Assembly (NCBI GenBank): GCA_032164295.1
Contig: JAJHTX010000011.1
Span: 1,798,001-1,862,000, forward strand
DNA: 64,000 nucleotides
Direction: 5' to 3'
Source of the DNA: Inonotus obliquus
Taxonomy: Eukaryota; Basidiomycota; Agaricomycetes; Hymenochaetales; Hymenochaetaceae
This document shows positions 11,152 to 22,289 of the stretch, in pieces. The position numbers and the translations under genes were made by a program. The notes under the pieces were generated by a model. It had not been told where the DNA came from. It did no database searches and worked only from the letters and a program-made list of their open reading frames with translations. Numbering within the stretch: position 1 is the first letter of the stretch; each line of letters starts with the position of its first letter.

Positions 11152-14100
11152 GTGAGCATTGTTCCAAGTCTCGTGGTTGGAGAACACGTTCCCGAAATTA
11201 GAGCCTCTACATCCAGCTCCATTACTGCTGTCCAGACACCCATTCCTGAGCTCGAGCCTCCATCTATCAAAGAACAGGTGTGTCCTGCACATACTGAAAC
11301 AAGTTCGCCCACAGTCGAAGATGACCTTCACGGAAGAAAGGCTAAAGCTCGACTGAGCTCAAAGGTGAGCAAAGTTGTGTTTCGCATCAACCTAAACTTA
11401 AGGTATCCTTAGAGAGGCGGTGCAAGGCGTTCACTGCCTAAGTGCACTATGGGATCAAGGAAAACACAGCTCGCGACTCAACCTGTAGCAAGGAAGCCTA
11501 TTGTCTCTAACTCGGATATGGCTACAGTAAGTGACAATGTTCGCATGTGCATGTACATGCAGCCAGACTGACTATTCACATTTTAGAACCAGATTACCAC
11601 GGCACCTCATACTGATGCACTTTTCTCTGAAGTACTTCAGGCTGTCGAGTTCGTTGCAAGTAATGCTGGGATAGTTAGTACGGAAGCCAGACTTCTCACA
11701 CAGGATTCAAGCAAAACTGCCATCGTGCAATGTGCATCCAATGAAGACAACATACATATGGGAACTTCAAATAATAGCGCAACTCTCAAGGAAGCATTGC
11801 ATGAGGACATGGAAACTGAGGCTGAAATAGCTGAGGTTGAAGATGCCACCATTGGTGCGCCTCTCACTGATCAGGCTTTTCGCTTAAACTGTGCCCTCGA
11901 CATCCACCTCACAGAGGTGGACATTCTATTTGATCTACTTGGTACTGCCAGAGAACGGATGATCAAAAGCAAGGGCAAGAGATATAAAGATGCCCTAAAG
12001 GAGTATCAGGACATGCACAAGCAGATTGGGGATACTTATGCAGCAATTTGTCGCATACAGGTTGTGCTGATGAATGTCAATGGAGGCACTCAAGTATGTC
12101 TTTCTTTTCGTTTTTATATATGATGACTCATTCACTACTTACACAGAGTTCGGTTGGCGATGAAATCATACTAGACTTTGATAATTGTACACCCTCCAGA
12201 GTTGAGTGAGTTGAAAGATTAGCCTACCATAAGAAGTTATTAGACCGCACTCACAAAGTAGTGAAGGCCCGACAAGTCGAGTATAACAACAACAAGTCAG
12301 AGGAGAACCACCTGAAGCTGCTTGCGGCGGAGGATGACTCCCAGGAAGCATTCAATGCTTATAAAAAGGCGGTACGGAGTATACAGCGATGGGATAGCCT
12401 TTATGCAGCTCAAATTGAGGTAGCCTCGATCCTACCTGCTCACTCTGGTTAGCTGACTTTGTATTATGAAAGATCTATGGTGCTCAGCCTGCTGTACTGG
12501 CCGGTAACAGTGATCAAAACACACCAATTGAGGATGTTACCAATAGCTGTGACAGAGTTGAGCTGGAATCAGCTTTGAGCGAGTCACATGGGTATTCTGC
12601 TACGTCTGAAGATATTATTTCTCGAGGTATGTGCAACGTTACACGTTCTCAACAATACGCTCATATTTCCTTCACACACAGAAGGTTTGACGGTCCATCC
12701 GTCAGCTCATGCCAATATCCACACGACACTGGTACTGTCACTCATAAACATTTGTATTTTATATAGCTAATCAATTGATTGTACCCATTCAGCAGGAACA
12801 GGGCAAGGCCACGGATGTAGGCTCTAGAGACCCTCCTGAGCGGCAGGTTAAACACATTGACCTACACTCTGTAAAGACTAAGAAAAAGGGCAACAATTTT
12901 CGAGTACGTACTGAAGAATTGCCCACTGCCAGTTTCTTGGTAATATCAGTCTCTACCCCGCAAGCATCATCATTGTTGAGCCTACCAGTTGAAATGCAAA
13001 GAGTGGTTGCAAGCGGGACCACTATTAAGCCACTGTGTTCGACTCATTCCAAGCAAATCTATCCAGAGGCACAGATCAAGAGAAGAGAGCTCGAAGCTCG
13101 AAGCTCACTTCCAACTATTCAACCGGCAGATACTCCTCGCAATGATGAACAAGCTGATGGTATTATTATGATCTACTTGTGCTAACATGCTATTTAGCTG
13201 ACAGAACTTCAATAGATCTCGAGGTTGCTGGGGCTGATCCGGTTCCCAAAGATTCAATGGGCACTTACTATGTGGATCAACATGCACTTCATCCTTGCAA
13301 GGCACAGAATGATAAGGTCCCGAATGACACAGATGAGTCTGCATGCAATAGCAATGAGTCTTCAGGCTCGGCATTTGACAAAGACATAGCCGACAACAGT
13401 GATGAAGATGGTGATGATAGCGATGAATACGAGGACGTGAATGAGACAGGCGAAGGCAAAGAAACAACGTGACAAAGGCAAGCAACCGATGAAGCACAAG
13501 CATGGTGGTAGCGATCTAGATCAAGTCCGTCTGAGGATAAGAAGCACTACAAGAGTGGACCTCCATCCAAGCAGGCTCTGGAGGAGGCTAAGAAACACAC
13601 ACTCGCTATTGAAGATATCGCCACGAGGAATGGAAAGAGTGTTATACACTTTCTTCAACATCTCGAGCTTGTAGAGGGCAACACATGAGCTCCAAATAAA
13701 TTTAATGAGTATTCCTGCTAGTATGCAGTGAACGGTCATCGTTTCAACAAAGAAACCGGTGTGTCATATTGATTATATTTCCTTCTTGTACAGCTCACTG
13801 CTTTCCTTCGACCTAGATAACAAGAAGGATTATATGCATAAGATCTTGGCCAGTTACAAGACGTGGAAAAGTAGCTCGGATGCAATGGAATTTTTTGCTG
13901 AAGTGAAAGATTGGGTGAAGAAATTAGATGATCTTGATGCTAATTCAGCTCGCGACCTTGCAAAAGTTAGCGAAAGGGGTGCCGCTAGGTTTTGCAGTTT
14001 CATGAGTTCATCTAACTATAATGACTTCATACACCTCTGATCCTTCACCAGGCGCAGCAAGAAGAGCGGCACGGGAATGTGTGGCTCGGAGTTCATGTTA

Positions 14101-15078
14101 ATATCTCTGAAAACATGCAGGCTGGATGTCTGCGAGGAATTATACCTGGCACGACATTAGCCCAAAAAGCATATGAAGACAACCTCAAAATTTTCTCTTC
14201 ACAAGCGGTCAGAAACTTTGAATTAAGTGCCCAGTATGTGTTTTCCTTTTACCTTGCATGTCATTTCTGATGAGAAGCTGTGTGCTAGAATGTTCGATCT
14301 GGAGAATCGTGGACTTCACGATTTGCAATACGACCACCCAAAGCTCAACCTTAGTATAAGTGCTAATCTCAAAGGGCAGGACTACTTGTGCTCCATATTT
14401 TCGCAGTACATCAAGGTTGCATTTCATATGTTTGCTACATCTACCTATGGTTTTTTGTGCTTAATAGTTTGCAGGGCACTTCCTGAATGGTCACGGAATG
14501 CTGAAGAAGGGAAGCTGTCTGTAATGAAGCCTATCATCGACCAACTTTACCAATTGCAGATGGGCATAATCAACTTTCCCCATGGTATCAATGGTAGCTT
14601 CACGTGTTTCCACAAGCAAAGGGAGAAGTTTTCTTGGAAACACTTTGTTCTCGATGTGAAGTCCTTCCCTTCCTCCTCAAAGGAAGACTCAGGCCTGCTT
14701 CAGAGGCTCATTTGACCAATCCTTGAAGAACAACAGGCAATGCAACAGCAGAGACCAATTCCTGATGATGTAAGGGTTTTATATTTTGTCAACCTTCGCA
14801 AAGGTGAGAAAATGTTCTCAATAGTCAAACTCTAGCTAACTCACTTATCATTTCTAGAACTTGACAAGCCACGCGACCAAATAGTGAATGTCAGCCTCAT
14901 CACAACATCTGCGGGGCAATCACTTGTCAAAGTGGGGGACTGTTTTTGCTACTTTTCAGAACTCAACCAATTCCCTATTGATATGAACCGTGAAGAACTT
15001 CTCCAGATGCCTTCGCCCACTTCCTCTCAGCTGCAACTTGATGATATTGATGCCCAATTGTTAGGCATTGGTGTCTAA
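11152..15078 (+). pseudogene. Large acidic/coiled-coil multi-exon gene, decayed
   Basis: Family not recognised. A chain of short exons can be followed in frame. It encodes a Pro/Ser/Glu-rich start (about 11152-11360), a helical charged region (about 11620-12060 and 12160-12420), a Lys/Ser-rich region (12780-13160), a strongly acidic Asp/Glu/Ser tract (13190-13470), a helical segment with APNKF and GHRFNKETG (13530-13760), and C-terminal exons (13800-15078) ending QLLGIGV. An intron from about 14812 to 14860 joins the last two exons in phase. Stops at 12207-12209 (TGA), 13686-13688 (TGA), 13719-13721 (TAG) and 14713-14715 (TGA) fit C-to-T decay of CGA or CAG codons. The composition suggests a nuclear chromatin- or DNA-associated protein. 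It lies in tandem with the KOW gene inside the TIR element. I cannot tell whether it encodes the element's mobility protein, and it may be more than one gene. Confidence 0.5.
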
Positions 15079-15199
15079 AGCTTAGTTTACCAGTTGTCTC
15101 TAGTTTTGTGTCCTGTTCTTATGTGTTCTAGTTATGCCCGAATTAACTATGTCGTCCCATCCTTAGTGTAGTAGAGACGGATAGAAACCAAACAAGGAA

Positions 15200-15365
15200 T
15201 ACATTTTGGGATATCCTGAGAGGGAACACCTCTAAAGGGACGTCTCACAGGATGTCTCAGGATATCCATAGAAGGAACACCTCTGTGGGACATCCTGGGA
15301 GGGAAATCCTTCTCTGGGACAACCGTAGAAGGAACACCTTCGTGGAACGTCCTGAGGGGGCAAGC
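15200..15365. repeat. Degenerate tandem repeat (GGAACACCT units)
   Basis: About four imperfect ~40-bp units contain GGAACACCT followed by a GGGA..TCCT half-palindrome, some including GGATATCC. It may derive from the element's subterminal repeats. The rest of 15080-15987 shows no gene. Confidence 0.5.
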
Positions 15366-16380
15366 AGGTTGTTTCTCTGAGACTTTGAGAAGATTTGTAG
15401 TACACTCTCTGGATTTCTTGAAAGAACATCCCTCTGTAGGATGTCTCAAGAACTGCATCTCCGGTCCAGTTCTATTTAACTCCAGTGAGTGAATCATTAG
15501 TCATTCGAGAAATATCACATTTCACGTTTTTATCATTGCAGGCGGTTTAAGGAGATATAAGGAGCCCGCAGCTGGTTTGATGCCGAGTCTCGGTGATAGA
15601 TGCGCAATGGATAAAATGACAAAATGACAAAATGACGAACATAGAAATTTACTGGTCACGTATGCAATTTACCTGAATAAGAGAAGTGTACAGGACAACT
15701 CTATAGTCTAGACCATGTGGCCTTCTTGAATCACATTCCGGAGTCACATGCCACTGGAAGTAATTAAGATTGGTTTGGTGAGTAGTCTTAGTGTGAATGA
15801 TTAGTAACAGTATAGTTCAATAGTAATTCATTCCTTCTCAGGGGACATCAGCAGCTTTCCACGAGCGAGACACATTATGCATAACCTTCGTGTTGCATTG
15901 CGACACAAAGGTTTGACAATGTGTCAATCATTATATAATCATCTGCAATATTGAGCAATTTTCCGTTTGACGCTTTCAATGCATGCCTGTTAGAAAACGC
16001 TCGCCCTAAAGGGACTATACAGTAACCACAATAGGACGGTCCGGCTGGTTACGGGATCGGCGATGCTTTTCTAAGGGTTTCCGGAGCCTACTCGGTTTTC
16101 ACAAGCAGGGCAGATTCCCAAGTATAATAAGTGTTGCCTCAGACGCTTTCGTTTAACTGATCAAGTCGAGCCTTAACCTCGTTGACAGACTAGTAGGACA
16201 GTGTCGACTGCCGTTCGTAAGCTTCCCTAGTTGGCGGGCGACTAATCAATCGTTCCACGCCGTAGAGTAAGAGAGGTTAAGCAGATTAGGTGGTCTTCAG
16301 ATTAGAAGCTAGGTGCCTAAGAGGACTCGATGTACAAAACGATCGAAAGAACTATGGGGAGCTACGGTCTAAGTCTACAA

Positions 16381-16389
16381 CTATTTATA
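16381..16389 (-). promoter_or_regulatory. LTR TATA box (copy 1)
   Basis: TATAAATAG on the minus strand, downstream of the ORF. It occupies the same relative place as TATAAATAG at 26496-26504 in the second LTR. Confidence 0.55.
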
Positions 16390-16827
16390 CCTCTTCCTCA
16401 TGTTGTGGACGGACCACTTCCTACGCTCTGTAGTTCCTACTCTCGATGTGATTCATTATTCTAGCTTCCAAACTCGTCTGGTATTCCTATTGTTCTGCTG
16501 CGGATTGACTCATCGACTGCGCACTGTGCAAGGTGATGACTCGGCGTTGACTCATCTTGACTTGAACTGAATTGAAACCTATGCTCAGGGTCGGCCTTGT
16601 GCTGCGCCCTGTGCATAGAGTGAGTCAGTGAGTGAGTCATTGAATGCGTGTTCGTATGCCATTGGTTTTGCATGGCTGCGCCGTAGTTAAAGTTCGCTCG
16701 TCCGCAGTTGCTCGTGCATTTAAGGAATTCCGTCGGGGTTCCGTTGTATAGCATCTGGGGCTATGAAGGCTGTGATTTGCTTGTCGCCTCGGGACTCTCG
16801 TTCGGGGCCGTCAAGTGTGATTCGACA

Positions 16828-17496
16828 TCAGATATCATCATGGGGAAACCAAGGTGGTTTAACGTAGGTGCCTATGGCAATGAGTAGCCATACACTTCGT
16901 CGAGTATCGTTCGAAGGTATTCTCCAGCCTAGGTATAGGTCTCCTTGTAGTCGAATAGCTTTGCAGTATGCCCATAGTTCCCTGAGTGTGTTTGCAACCC
17001 ATGCCGCTGTTATTGGTGAGCGGCGGTTCGTAACATAGTCTGCACTGATCTCCACGAATGTGCTTGGGCACTCGAGTGCTAATATGTCGTGGATTCCTAC
17101 TATTGTCCAGTGCGTCTTTGGTTGCATGCCTATTGCCGTATCCATTGCTATTGTTGACCTCGTGCGATTTCGAACGACCTCCGAGGGATTGTGATATTCT
17201 TGATAAGCTGTTGCTCGTTCGCTGGACACATGATATGTCAACATGCCCGTTGCCTCCCGTAGTATTATCTTGTGTAGGTCTTCGATGATCTGTCGCACTC
17301 TTCTGCATTTATAGCAAGCCGTTGGAGGTTGCTGTACTTGCTGCATCGTTTGCGAAGGTTTAGTGTGATCGTCGGGATTAGCGTTGCTAGCCGATGCTTC
17401 TTGATCGTCGGCTTCGGATTGTATTAGATTCGCGTGTTCTCCGCTTCTCGCTGTCGATCCTGATCGTAGCCGGCCAGTGAAATTAACCGGTCCCAT
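16828..17496 (-). CDS. U3-encoded CxxC protein of a solo LTR
   Basis: 222 aa from an ATG, uninterrupted. The N-terminal ~60 residues are polar and low-complexity (Ser, Gln, Asp). Then comes CYKC, a helical stretch with RQIIEDLHKIILREAT, a central region with HWTIVGIHDI, and a C-terminal region with WLLIAIGTYVKPP. The ORF at 25478-26215 has the same layout: CSIC, then LLREILKEIT, then YFLLAIGIRNV, then DIAVAPGYIRV. Overall identity is low, so coding constraint rather than recent copying probably kept both open. The single CxxC could be half a zinc site or a redox pair. No known domain is recognised. It lies upstream of the LTR TATA box, so it would need its own promoter or readthrough. Confidence 0.55.
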   Translation of the reverse strand: MGPVNFTGRLRSGSTARSGEHANLIQSEADDQEASASNANPDDHTKPSQTMQQVQQPPTACYKCRRVRQIIEDLHKIILREATGMLTYHVSSERATAYQEYHNPSEVVRNRTRSTIAMDTAIGMQPKTHWTIVGIHDILALECPSTFVEISADYVTNRRSPITAAWVANTLRELWAYCKAIRLQGDLYLGWRIPSNDTRRSVWLLIAIGTYVKPPWFPHDDI

Positions 17497-17827
17497 CCGG
17501 GGTAGTTTCGATCGGCGTTCCTAATCGAATCAAAATTTCAGCACAATCCTTTCAATGCCTAATTTTTGCGGGGTTCTTAGCTATACAGGCGTGCAATCTA
17601 CTGGACAGCATCTCTTGAAAATGTGTGTTTCTTATTTATAACACACGTCATAACATATTTACAAGTGTGCAATAGTTTAACTACAGAATGGTGGTATGCT
17701 AGCATTGGCGCTGAATTATCAACATGCAGGGTGGCTGATGTACAATACTCGATCAAAGGTACAGGAGCTAAGGGAATCAAAGGAGTGGTTGGGAGCTGGA
17801 TCAGATTCTACAAAGTTAAGTATTTGC

Positions 17828-19572
17828 TGTCAGGCCATAAATTCATTACATAATAACTAATTCCTTTATTGGACCTCATGACGAACACTCAACAGCAGAC
17901 ATACTAAATATCGCCTCACATTGTAACATTAGATATCATAAAAGCACGTTAAGTCATTCCTTTCACAAAGCATCATACTTGACAAGTCTAATGGTACTTG
18001 AGATAATGTCACCCAAAGAAACAAGTAACCATACTCACTTAGACACTCTATAGACAAGACGCAATTCAACGACTCGATCTACCCATTCAATTTCTTGACA
18101 AATAGTCGTTTCAACCCATATTCTAAATAAAGGAACATTAGGTATTTTACCCAAACAATCAAACAATAGAATTCATACCTGATTTGTTCTATGCGTCCAT
18201 CAGAGTTACTTGGTGAACAATAGGCCAGAAGACGATGCAAGAGAAGACACAGATGATGGATAAAGCGAGCACGTTGCAGCCTCATGACAGTTAATGATGA
18301 GATGTATTTTCACTCATCGGCGATAATTAATATAAATTTGCTTGAAAAGTAAAGCTTGGGGAAAGTAGTATTGAGAAGGTCTCCGATCAAAGTATTTAGT
18401 GTCTCATACAGTAGAGAAATGTGCTAAGAGAGGCACAGAAGTCGCATACAATTGCAGACTCTATTGTTGAGAATAAGCGAGTTTTATTAAACTATATCTG
18501 AAACGCTAGATGTACTCATTAAACCATTCACAGAATGGTGAGAAATACCTTCCAAATTGGGACAAGTAAAGGTGAAACACTAAGCTTCTCTCAAATAAAT
18601 TGATAATGTAGCAGGATCTATGTGTATGAGTCAATACGAGTCAGTATGAGTCAAATTGAGTCATTCAGTGTTGTATGATGCATTCTGACTCACACCTGAC
18701 CACTATGAGTCACTATGAGTCATAATGAGTCACAACTGAGATAGTACCTGACTTATGAGTCGCAACTGAGATGAGATGAATAGTTCTGAGTCATATTTTA
18801 TTCAAACTTCAATATATACTATTTTTTCTTCTAAATTTAGGTAGATAGAAATGACTCACTCATGTAGCACAGCCACCCCTGTAGTAGCATAAAAGGAGAG
18901 GCATTTTGGCCCTCATGAGAATAACACACTACTAAGGAACACACACCTTAGAATCATTTCTTTACAAACAATATTCTTGTGAACAATCTCTCTTAAGAAC
19001 AATAATAGTCTTCTGAGAACACAGCGGTGTGTCTCTCAGAGTCATTAGTGTACCCTCTAAGGAGATTTATTTGTGTGTGATTTATAAGCTCAAGGCTTGG
19101 AACTGCTGAGTTCTAAGTTACTTCTAAGTCTATCTCAACATCTCAGTCTAAGTAAACCACACTGGTGGTTAAGTCGATCCTAGAGCCATCTAGGAATAAT
19201 TACACAGTCAGCCCTAGAGTTGTCTAGGCACATTTACGTAGTCCCACAGTCAACGTCTTCGTGTACCAGAGCCACACAGGTGGTTCAATTCAGTCCTAAA
19301 GCCGTCTAGGATATTTACGTAATCCCGCAATCTGTCCTTGCATACTTTTATTTCCACACCGGTGGGAATTACCTAAGTTTCAATACCAGACCAGTTTTAT
19401 TTACCATCTCAATCAACTCTTTATTAGCTGAATTTTACTAAATAGGAACTCTCCTAAGCCTAACGAACAACTGGGAAGATTATCCGACTGCAGAACAGTC
19501 CGATTGACTCAGTAGAAGTGATATTTGATTGCGTAGACATTACTCAATTTTAAATACACTTCCAGCACGACA
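17828..19572 (+). mobile_element. Solo LTR, TGTCAGGCC..CAGCACGACA family
   Basis: 1745 bp, starting TGTCAGGCC and ending CCAGCACGACA. The 4-bp flanks are TTGC (17824-17827) and TCGC (19573-19576), a duplication differing by one CpG-to-TpG change. The family is shared with 31291-33134 and (reversed) 62276-63052, which have the same ends and the GAACAACTGGGAAGA block about 110 bp before the 3' end. CATAAAAGGAG near 18890 is the likely core promoter. U3 carries a TGAGTCA cluster. No internal retrotransposon genes are present. It is inserted in the large TIR element just upstream of the Smr gene. Confidence 0.75.
18625..18860. promoter_or_regulatory. Cluster of TGAGTCA (bZIP-type) motifs in the LTR U3
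   Basis: About eight TGAGTCA/TGACTCA heptamers (perfect or with one flanking mismatch) lie between 18625 and 18800, and another at about 18851. This is the known binding site of AP-1/Gcn4-type bZIP factors. The cluster sits 50-270 bp upstream of the CATAAAAGGAG promoter, as an enhancer would. Confidence 0.5.
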
Positions 19573-19681
19573 TCGCGTGACTCGATATTCCAGATATGCC
19601 ATGTTGATCACATGACTAATGTCTTAATTGAAGGTGTCGCGCACCAATTTCCTCTGAAGTGAAGCAATCCACCACAAAACG

Positions 19682-20495
19682 ATGCAGTCTCAGTCATCGT
19701 CTGTTCACAAACCTGTTCAAGATGTCCCACGAGCTCTGTCTGCTTGCGATCTACAAGAATCTGGTCATTGGAATCGTGAATTAGCTCGAACAGAGAATAA
19801 ACTGCGGATTGAGGTGTCTCAAGATGCTAGGACGTTTTACAAGTCAGGTATCAAGGATGAAGCCAAAAAGGTGAGTCTCATTTATCTGAAGCCAGTACTT
19901 TCACATTAAACATTCTGTATTATAGCTTGCTGATGAAGCGAAATCACACCACGAGAAGGCAAACATGTACAACGCTCTTGCTGCCAAACAGATATTTGCA
20001 GCGAACAATCCTCGATACGGAATCAGACACAAATTGACACACTGTGACGTGCATGACCTTCATGTCGAGGAGGTGAAGCTTTACTATACCAACCATCTGT
20101 CTAATTGCCATGCTGATGGTATTGTTAAGACAACAATCATCGTAGGGAAAGGGTATCATAGTCAGCAGGATGGGCCCAAAATGAAACCAACTATTTTGGA
20201 ATTGCTGGGTGAAATGACAGAGATCGTGGCTATTGTTCAAGCAAATAATGGAGGGCGCATTATCGTTAAATTCGAAACTACAGAGTGCATCCCCGTTGTA
20301 TTCATATCAATGCAACTTTTATTGATATCTGATTACAATTTTGTTCTCAATTCTGTTCTTGCTTCCATATTGGATAAACATTCAAATCGATATGCTACTT
20401 CGTTTCCATCCTTTACATTGCCTTGCTATAATCAGTTTCTCTTTCTGCCATTCCTAGACAAATTGTTTCCGATATACAGCCTGTCGACTCTGTAG
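19682..20495 (+). CDS. DUF1771-Smr domain protein
   Basis: Two exons (19682-19870 and 19926-20495) with a 55-nt GTGAGT..TATAG intron, phase 0, 252 aa. Residues ~28-85 form the helical DUF1771 region (HWNRELARTENK through NALAAKQIF). Residues ~100-165 form a Smr domain with VHDLHVEE, equivalent to the usual DLHGLHV-EA, and TTIIVGKGYHSQQDGPKMKP, the conserved GKG-HS..GPKLKP block. Smr domains of this kind are nucleic-acid binding and often nick DNA or RNA. The usual Gly of the LHG motif is Asp here, which may weaken activity. After the domain (KFE) there is a ~70-residue hydrophobic tail not typical of the family, suggesting a lost stop. The gene lies inside the TIR element, 110 bp after a solo LTR. 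Confidence 0.75.
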
Positions 20496-20499
20496 TGGA

Positions 20500-20930
20500 G
20501 TCTTAGAATTCATCTTTTGCTGCTAGTATGAATGTGTTTGCAACCTGTCTGTAGTGTAATTTCAAATGTGATGTGTTCTTGTATTTCTGCGCAAGCTACA
20601 GATTTGATAGCCTTATTCCAGTCAGCTTTATCGTCTCAGAGGACTACAGACCTATCACGCTTCAGAAATGCATTCAACCTAATTTGCATGTTGTGCAGCC
20701 TGCCAAGTTTACGTTTGGACTGTGGGTCTTCCAAATACATCAAGAACTTGTTCAGAATCTTGTTCAAAAAACTTCGAAGTCCTTTACTACATTGTAATTT
20801 ATAAGGACAGCTATATTTTTGATAGTAATAGTAAGCTACTTCTTAGGGTCAATTTTCGATTCGTGTTGCTGTTTACTGGCTGTAGTCTATAGCGAGCTTA
20901 GAATTAAATTATTCATGCCAAACCCAATTC
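20500..20930. other. Non-coding stretch after the Smr gene
   Basis: No gene is supported; only short overlapping open frames are present. It leads into the palindrome cluster of the element's right end. Confidence 0.4.
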
Positions 20931-20931
20931 T

Positions 20932-21175
20932 AAGGATATCCTTGCATCAGGATATCCTTTCCTCTTATATAATAGTAAATTAGCAAGGATATCCTTTTCT
21001 TTATATAATAGTAAACTATTAAGGATATCCTCACACTAGGTAGTAAACTTGTAAGGATATCCTTAAATTTTTAGATAGGAAATTACCGAGGATATCCTCA
21101 AATTAGATAGGAAATCGGATAGATAGTAGGTAGGATTTCTTCCACTTTAGGTAGGTAATTATTAAGGATATCCTT
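20932..21175. repeat. Subterminal GGATATCC palindrome cluster, right end
   Basis: Seven exact GGATATCC palindromes lie in about 240 bp, most within a longer AAGGATATCCTT. Spacing is about 15-75 bp. The AT-rich filler repeats TTTACTA/TAGGTAG-like words. Confidence 0.8.
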
Positions 21176-21346
21176 AGAAAAGGACCCCTGACACCAGTCG
21201 ATGACAAGACTGAATTTAACCAGGAAATCCTACAATTACATCCTAGGATGGAGAATTAATCCCAGGAATACATATCTATTAAATATAAACTATACATGGG
21301 AAAAGTTCACTCTAATAGAGTTTGGCTAAGGGGGTGCCTGAGGTGT
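21152..21346 (-). repeat. Right terminal inverted repeat
   Basis: Inverted partner of 7151-7345, differing at about six positions over ~195 bp. It ends in GGTGCCTGAGGTGT at 21346. Confidence 0.8.
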
Positions 21347-21359
21347 AATGCATAATGCA

Positions 21360-22289
21360 ATCAGTGCGCAGGAGGCGGACTTTGTATCTGAGATGGTGAA
21401 AGGCCTCAGCATTGAAGTTGCAGTGACAGTACATTTGTCCTTCATTGCATAAGCCAATGAGTATGCTACTAACTATTTTCTTTTCGACAGTTTGTGAACA
21501 AGAGCCTCCATTACATCACTGGAATTCTTGAGAAAATTAGCAGTGATGATTTGAGAGCTTTGGAGGCTATTCCTATGAAGGCTGACTATTTACTAAACTT
21601 ACTGAGCACTATAATGCGTCCATTCAGGCATGAGTCAAATCTTCTTTCTCCATTGGACCAGACTATCCAGGATTCACTCTTCACCTGCGTCCTAACGAAA
21701 CTCTCAGCCCTAGACAATCAGATTCAAGAAACGAAGGGCAAGTACAAGCTTTACGTTCCATTGACCAATATGATGCTTTTCTTAGCCCGACTTCTCCAAT
21801 TTGATCTTAATTTTCCAGGAGTTTGGACTCAAAGTACGAAAAACACTGCCATTCGGCTCTTATTCACCATGCTCTGACTTGCTGTCTTCTTTGGGGGTCC
21901 CTTACAGGATCCTGTTGTGTTTACTCTATTGCTTGACACTGCCTTTTATATATTTGATGGTGAGTCGTCTGGTTTTGTGTTGATGAAGGGTTCTAACGCA
22001 TTGTCAGAATTTCCTGCAGGACCTCGACAACCTAGTACAGATCTATTCCAACATTGCATTTCTCTGTATTCACTGAGTGTCCCGGTCAGCCTACCGCTCG
22101 AGTTCCTAAATCTGATTAGGACGCTTGAGCGACATGTTCCGGGTTATTCGAGTATATCCAACTTGGTGTATGCCACACGATATGGTGAAGGAAACCTTCA
22201 GCCAACTGCACCCGTGCAGATGAGACCTTGGGAATGGATCAATTGTCTTGGTGATCCTCCACTTCTTGACGCAAAAGAAATCCAGCGCG
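21360..22289 (+). CDS. Mediator subunit 12-like protein, C-terminal part (interrupted)
   Basis: Exon pieces at about 21360-21428, 21491-21829 and 21908-22289 read in one direction. Phase-consistent introns occur at 21429-21490 and near 21960-22007. The region between 21829 and 21908 is unresolved. Recognisable pieces are a helical stretch with AIPMKADYLLNLLSTI, LLARLLQFDLNFPGVWT, DEFPAGPRQPSTDLF and MRPWEWINCLGDP. The last two resemble the C-terminal region of fungal Med12/Srb8, a subunit of the Mediator CDK8 module that represses RNA polymerase II transcription; this is from memory of the family. The upstream part is absent: the gene begins right at the TIR element. The CGGTATC element at 22290 interrupts it a few codons before the original stop, which lies just beyond at about 24060. 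Confidence 0.45.

Larger units (their letters stand above)
15988..17554 (-). mobile_element. Solo LTR with an ORF in U3 (copy 1)
   Basis: 1567 bp with TG..CA termini (plus strand TGTTAGAAAACG..TTTCA), flanked by ATGCC on both sides (15983-15987 and 17555-17559). On the minus strand, a 222-codon ORF (17496-16828) is followed by TATAAATAG (16389-16381) and about 390 bp to the 3' end. This is U3 with an ORF, then R and U5. The 25416-27026 element has the same order: ORF, TATA box, end in TAACA. The 5-bp duplication could be a chance match, but the organisation shared with copy 2 supports the call. It is inserted inside the large TIR element. Confidence 0.6.
7151..21346. mobile_element. Candidate 14.2-kb TIR element with cargo genes
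   Basis: The ends are inverted copies of one ~195-bp sequence (7151-7345 and 21152-21346) differing at about six positions, both starting ACACCTCAGGCACC. Inside each end sits a cluster of the palindrome GGATATCC or one-mismatch versions, like subterminal transposase-binding repeats. Neither end has a nearby partner that would make it an independent MITE. Contents on the plus strand are an Spt5-like KOW gene, a large acidic/coiled-coil gene and a Smr gene, plus two later solo-LTR insertions (15988-17554, 17828-19572). No transposase was recognised and no matching target-site duplication was found (left flank ..GCATCAAC, right flank AATGCATA..). A single large transposon is the simplest reading; two inverted insertions or a rearrangement are alternatives. 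Confidence 0.55.

Noticed and set aside
16859..17308. 149-codon minus-strand ORF
   Set aside because: Overlaps the 222-codon U3 ORF in another frame; the 222-codon frame has the CxxC pattern shared with 25478-26215, so this one is taken as its shadow.
7140..21360. Target-site duplication for the 14-kb TIR unit
   Set aside because: Flanks were compared for 2-9 bp duplications at several possible ends and none matched.
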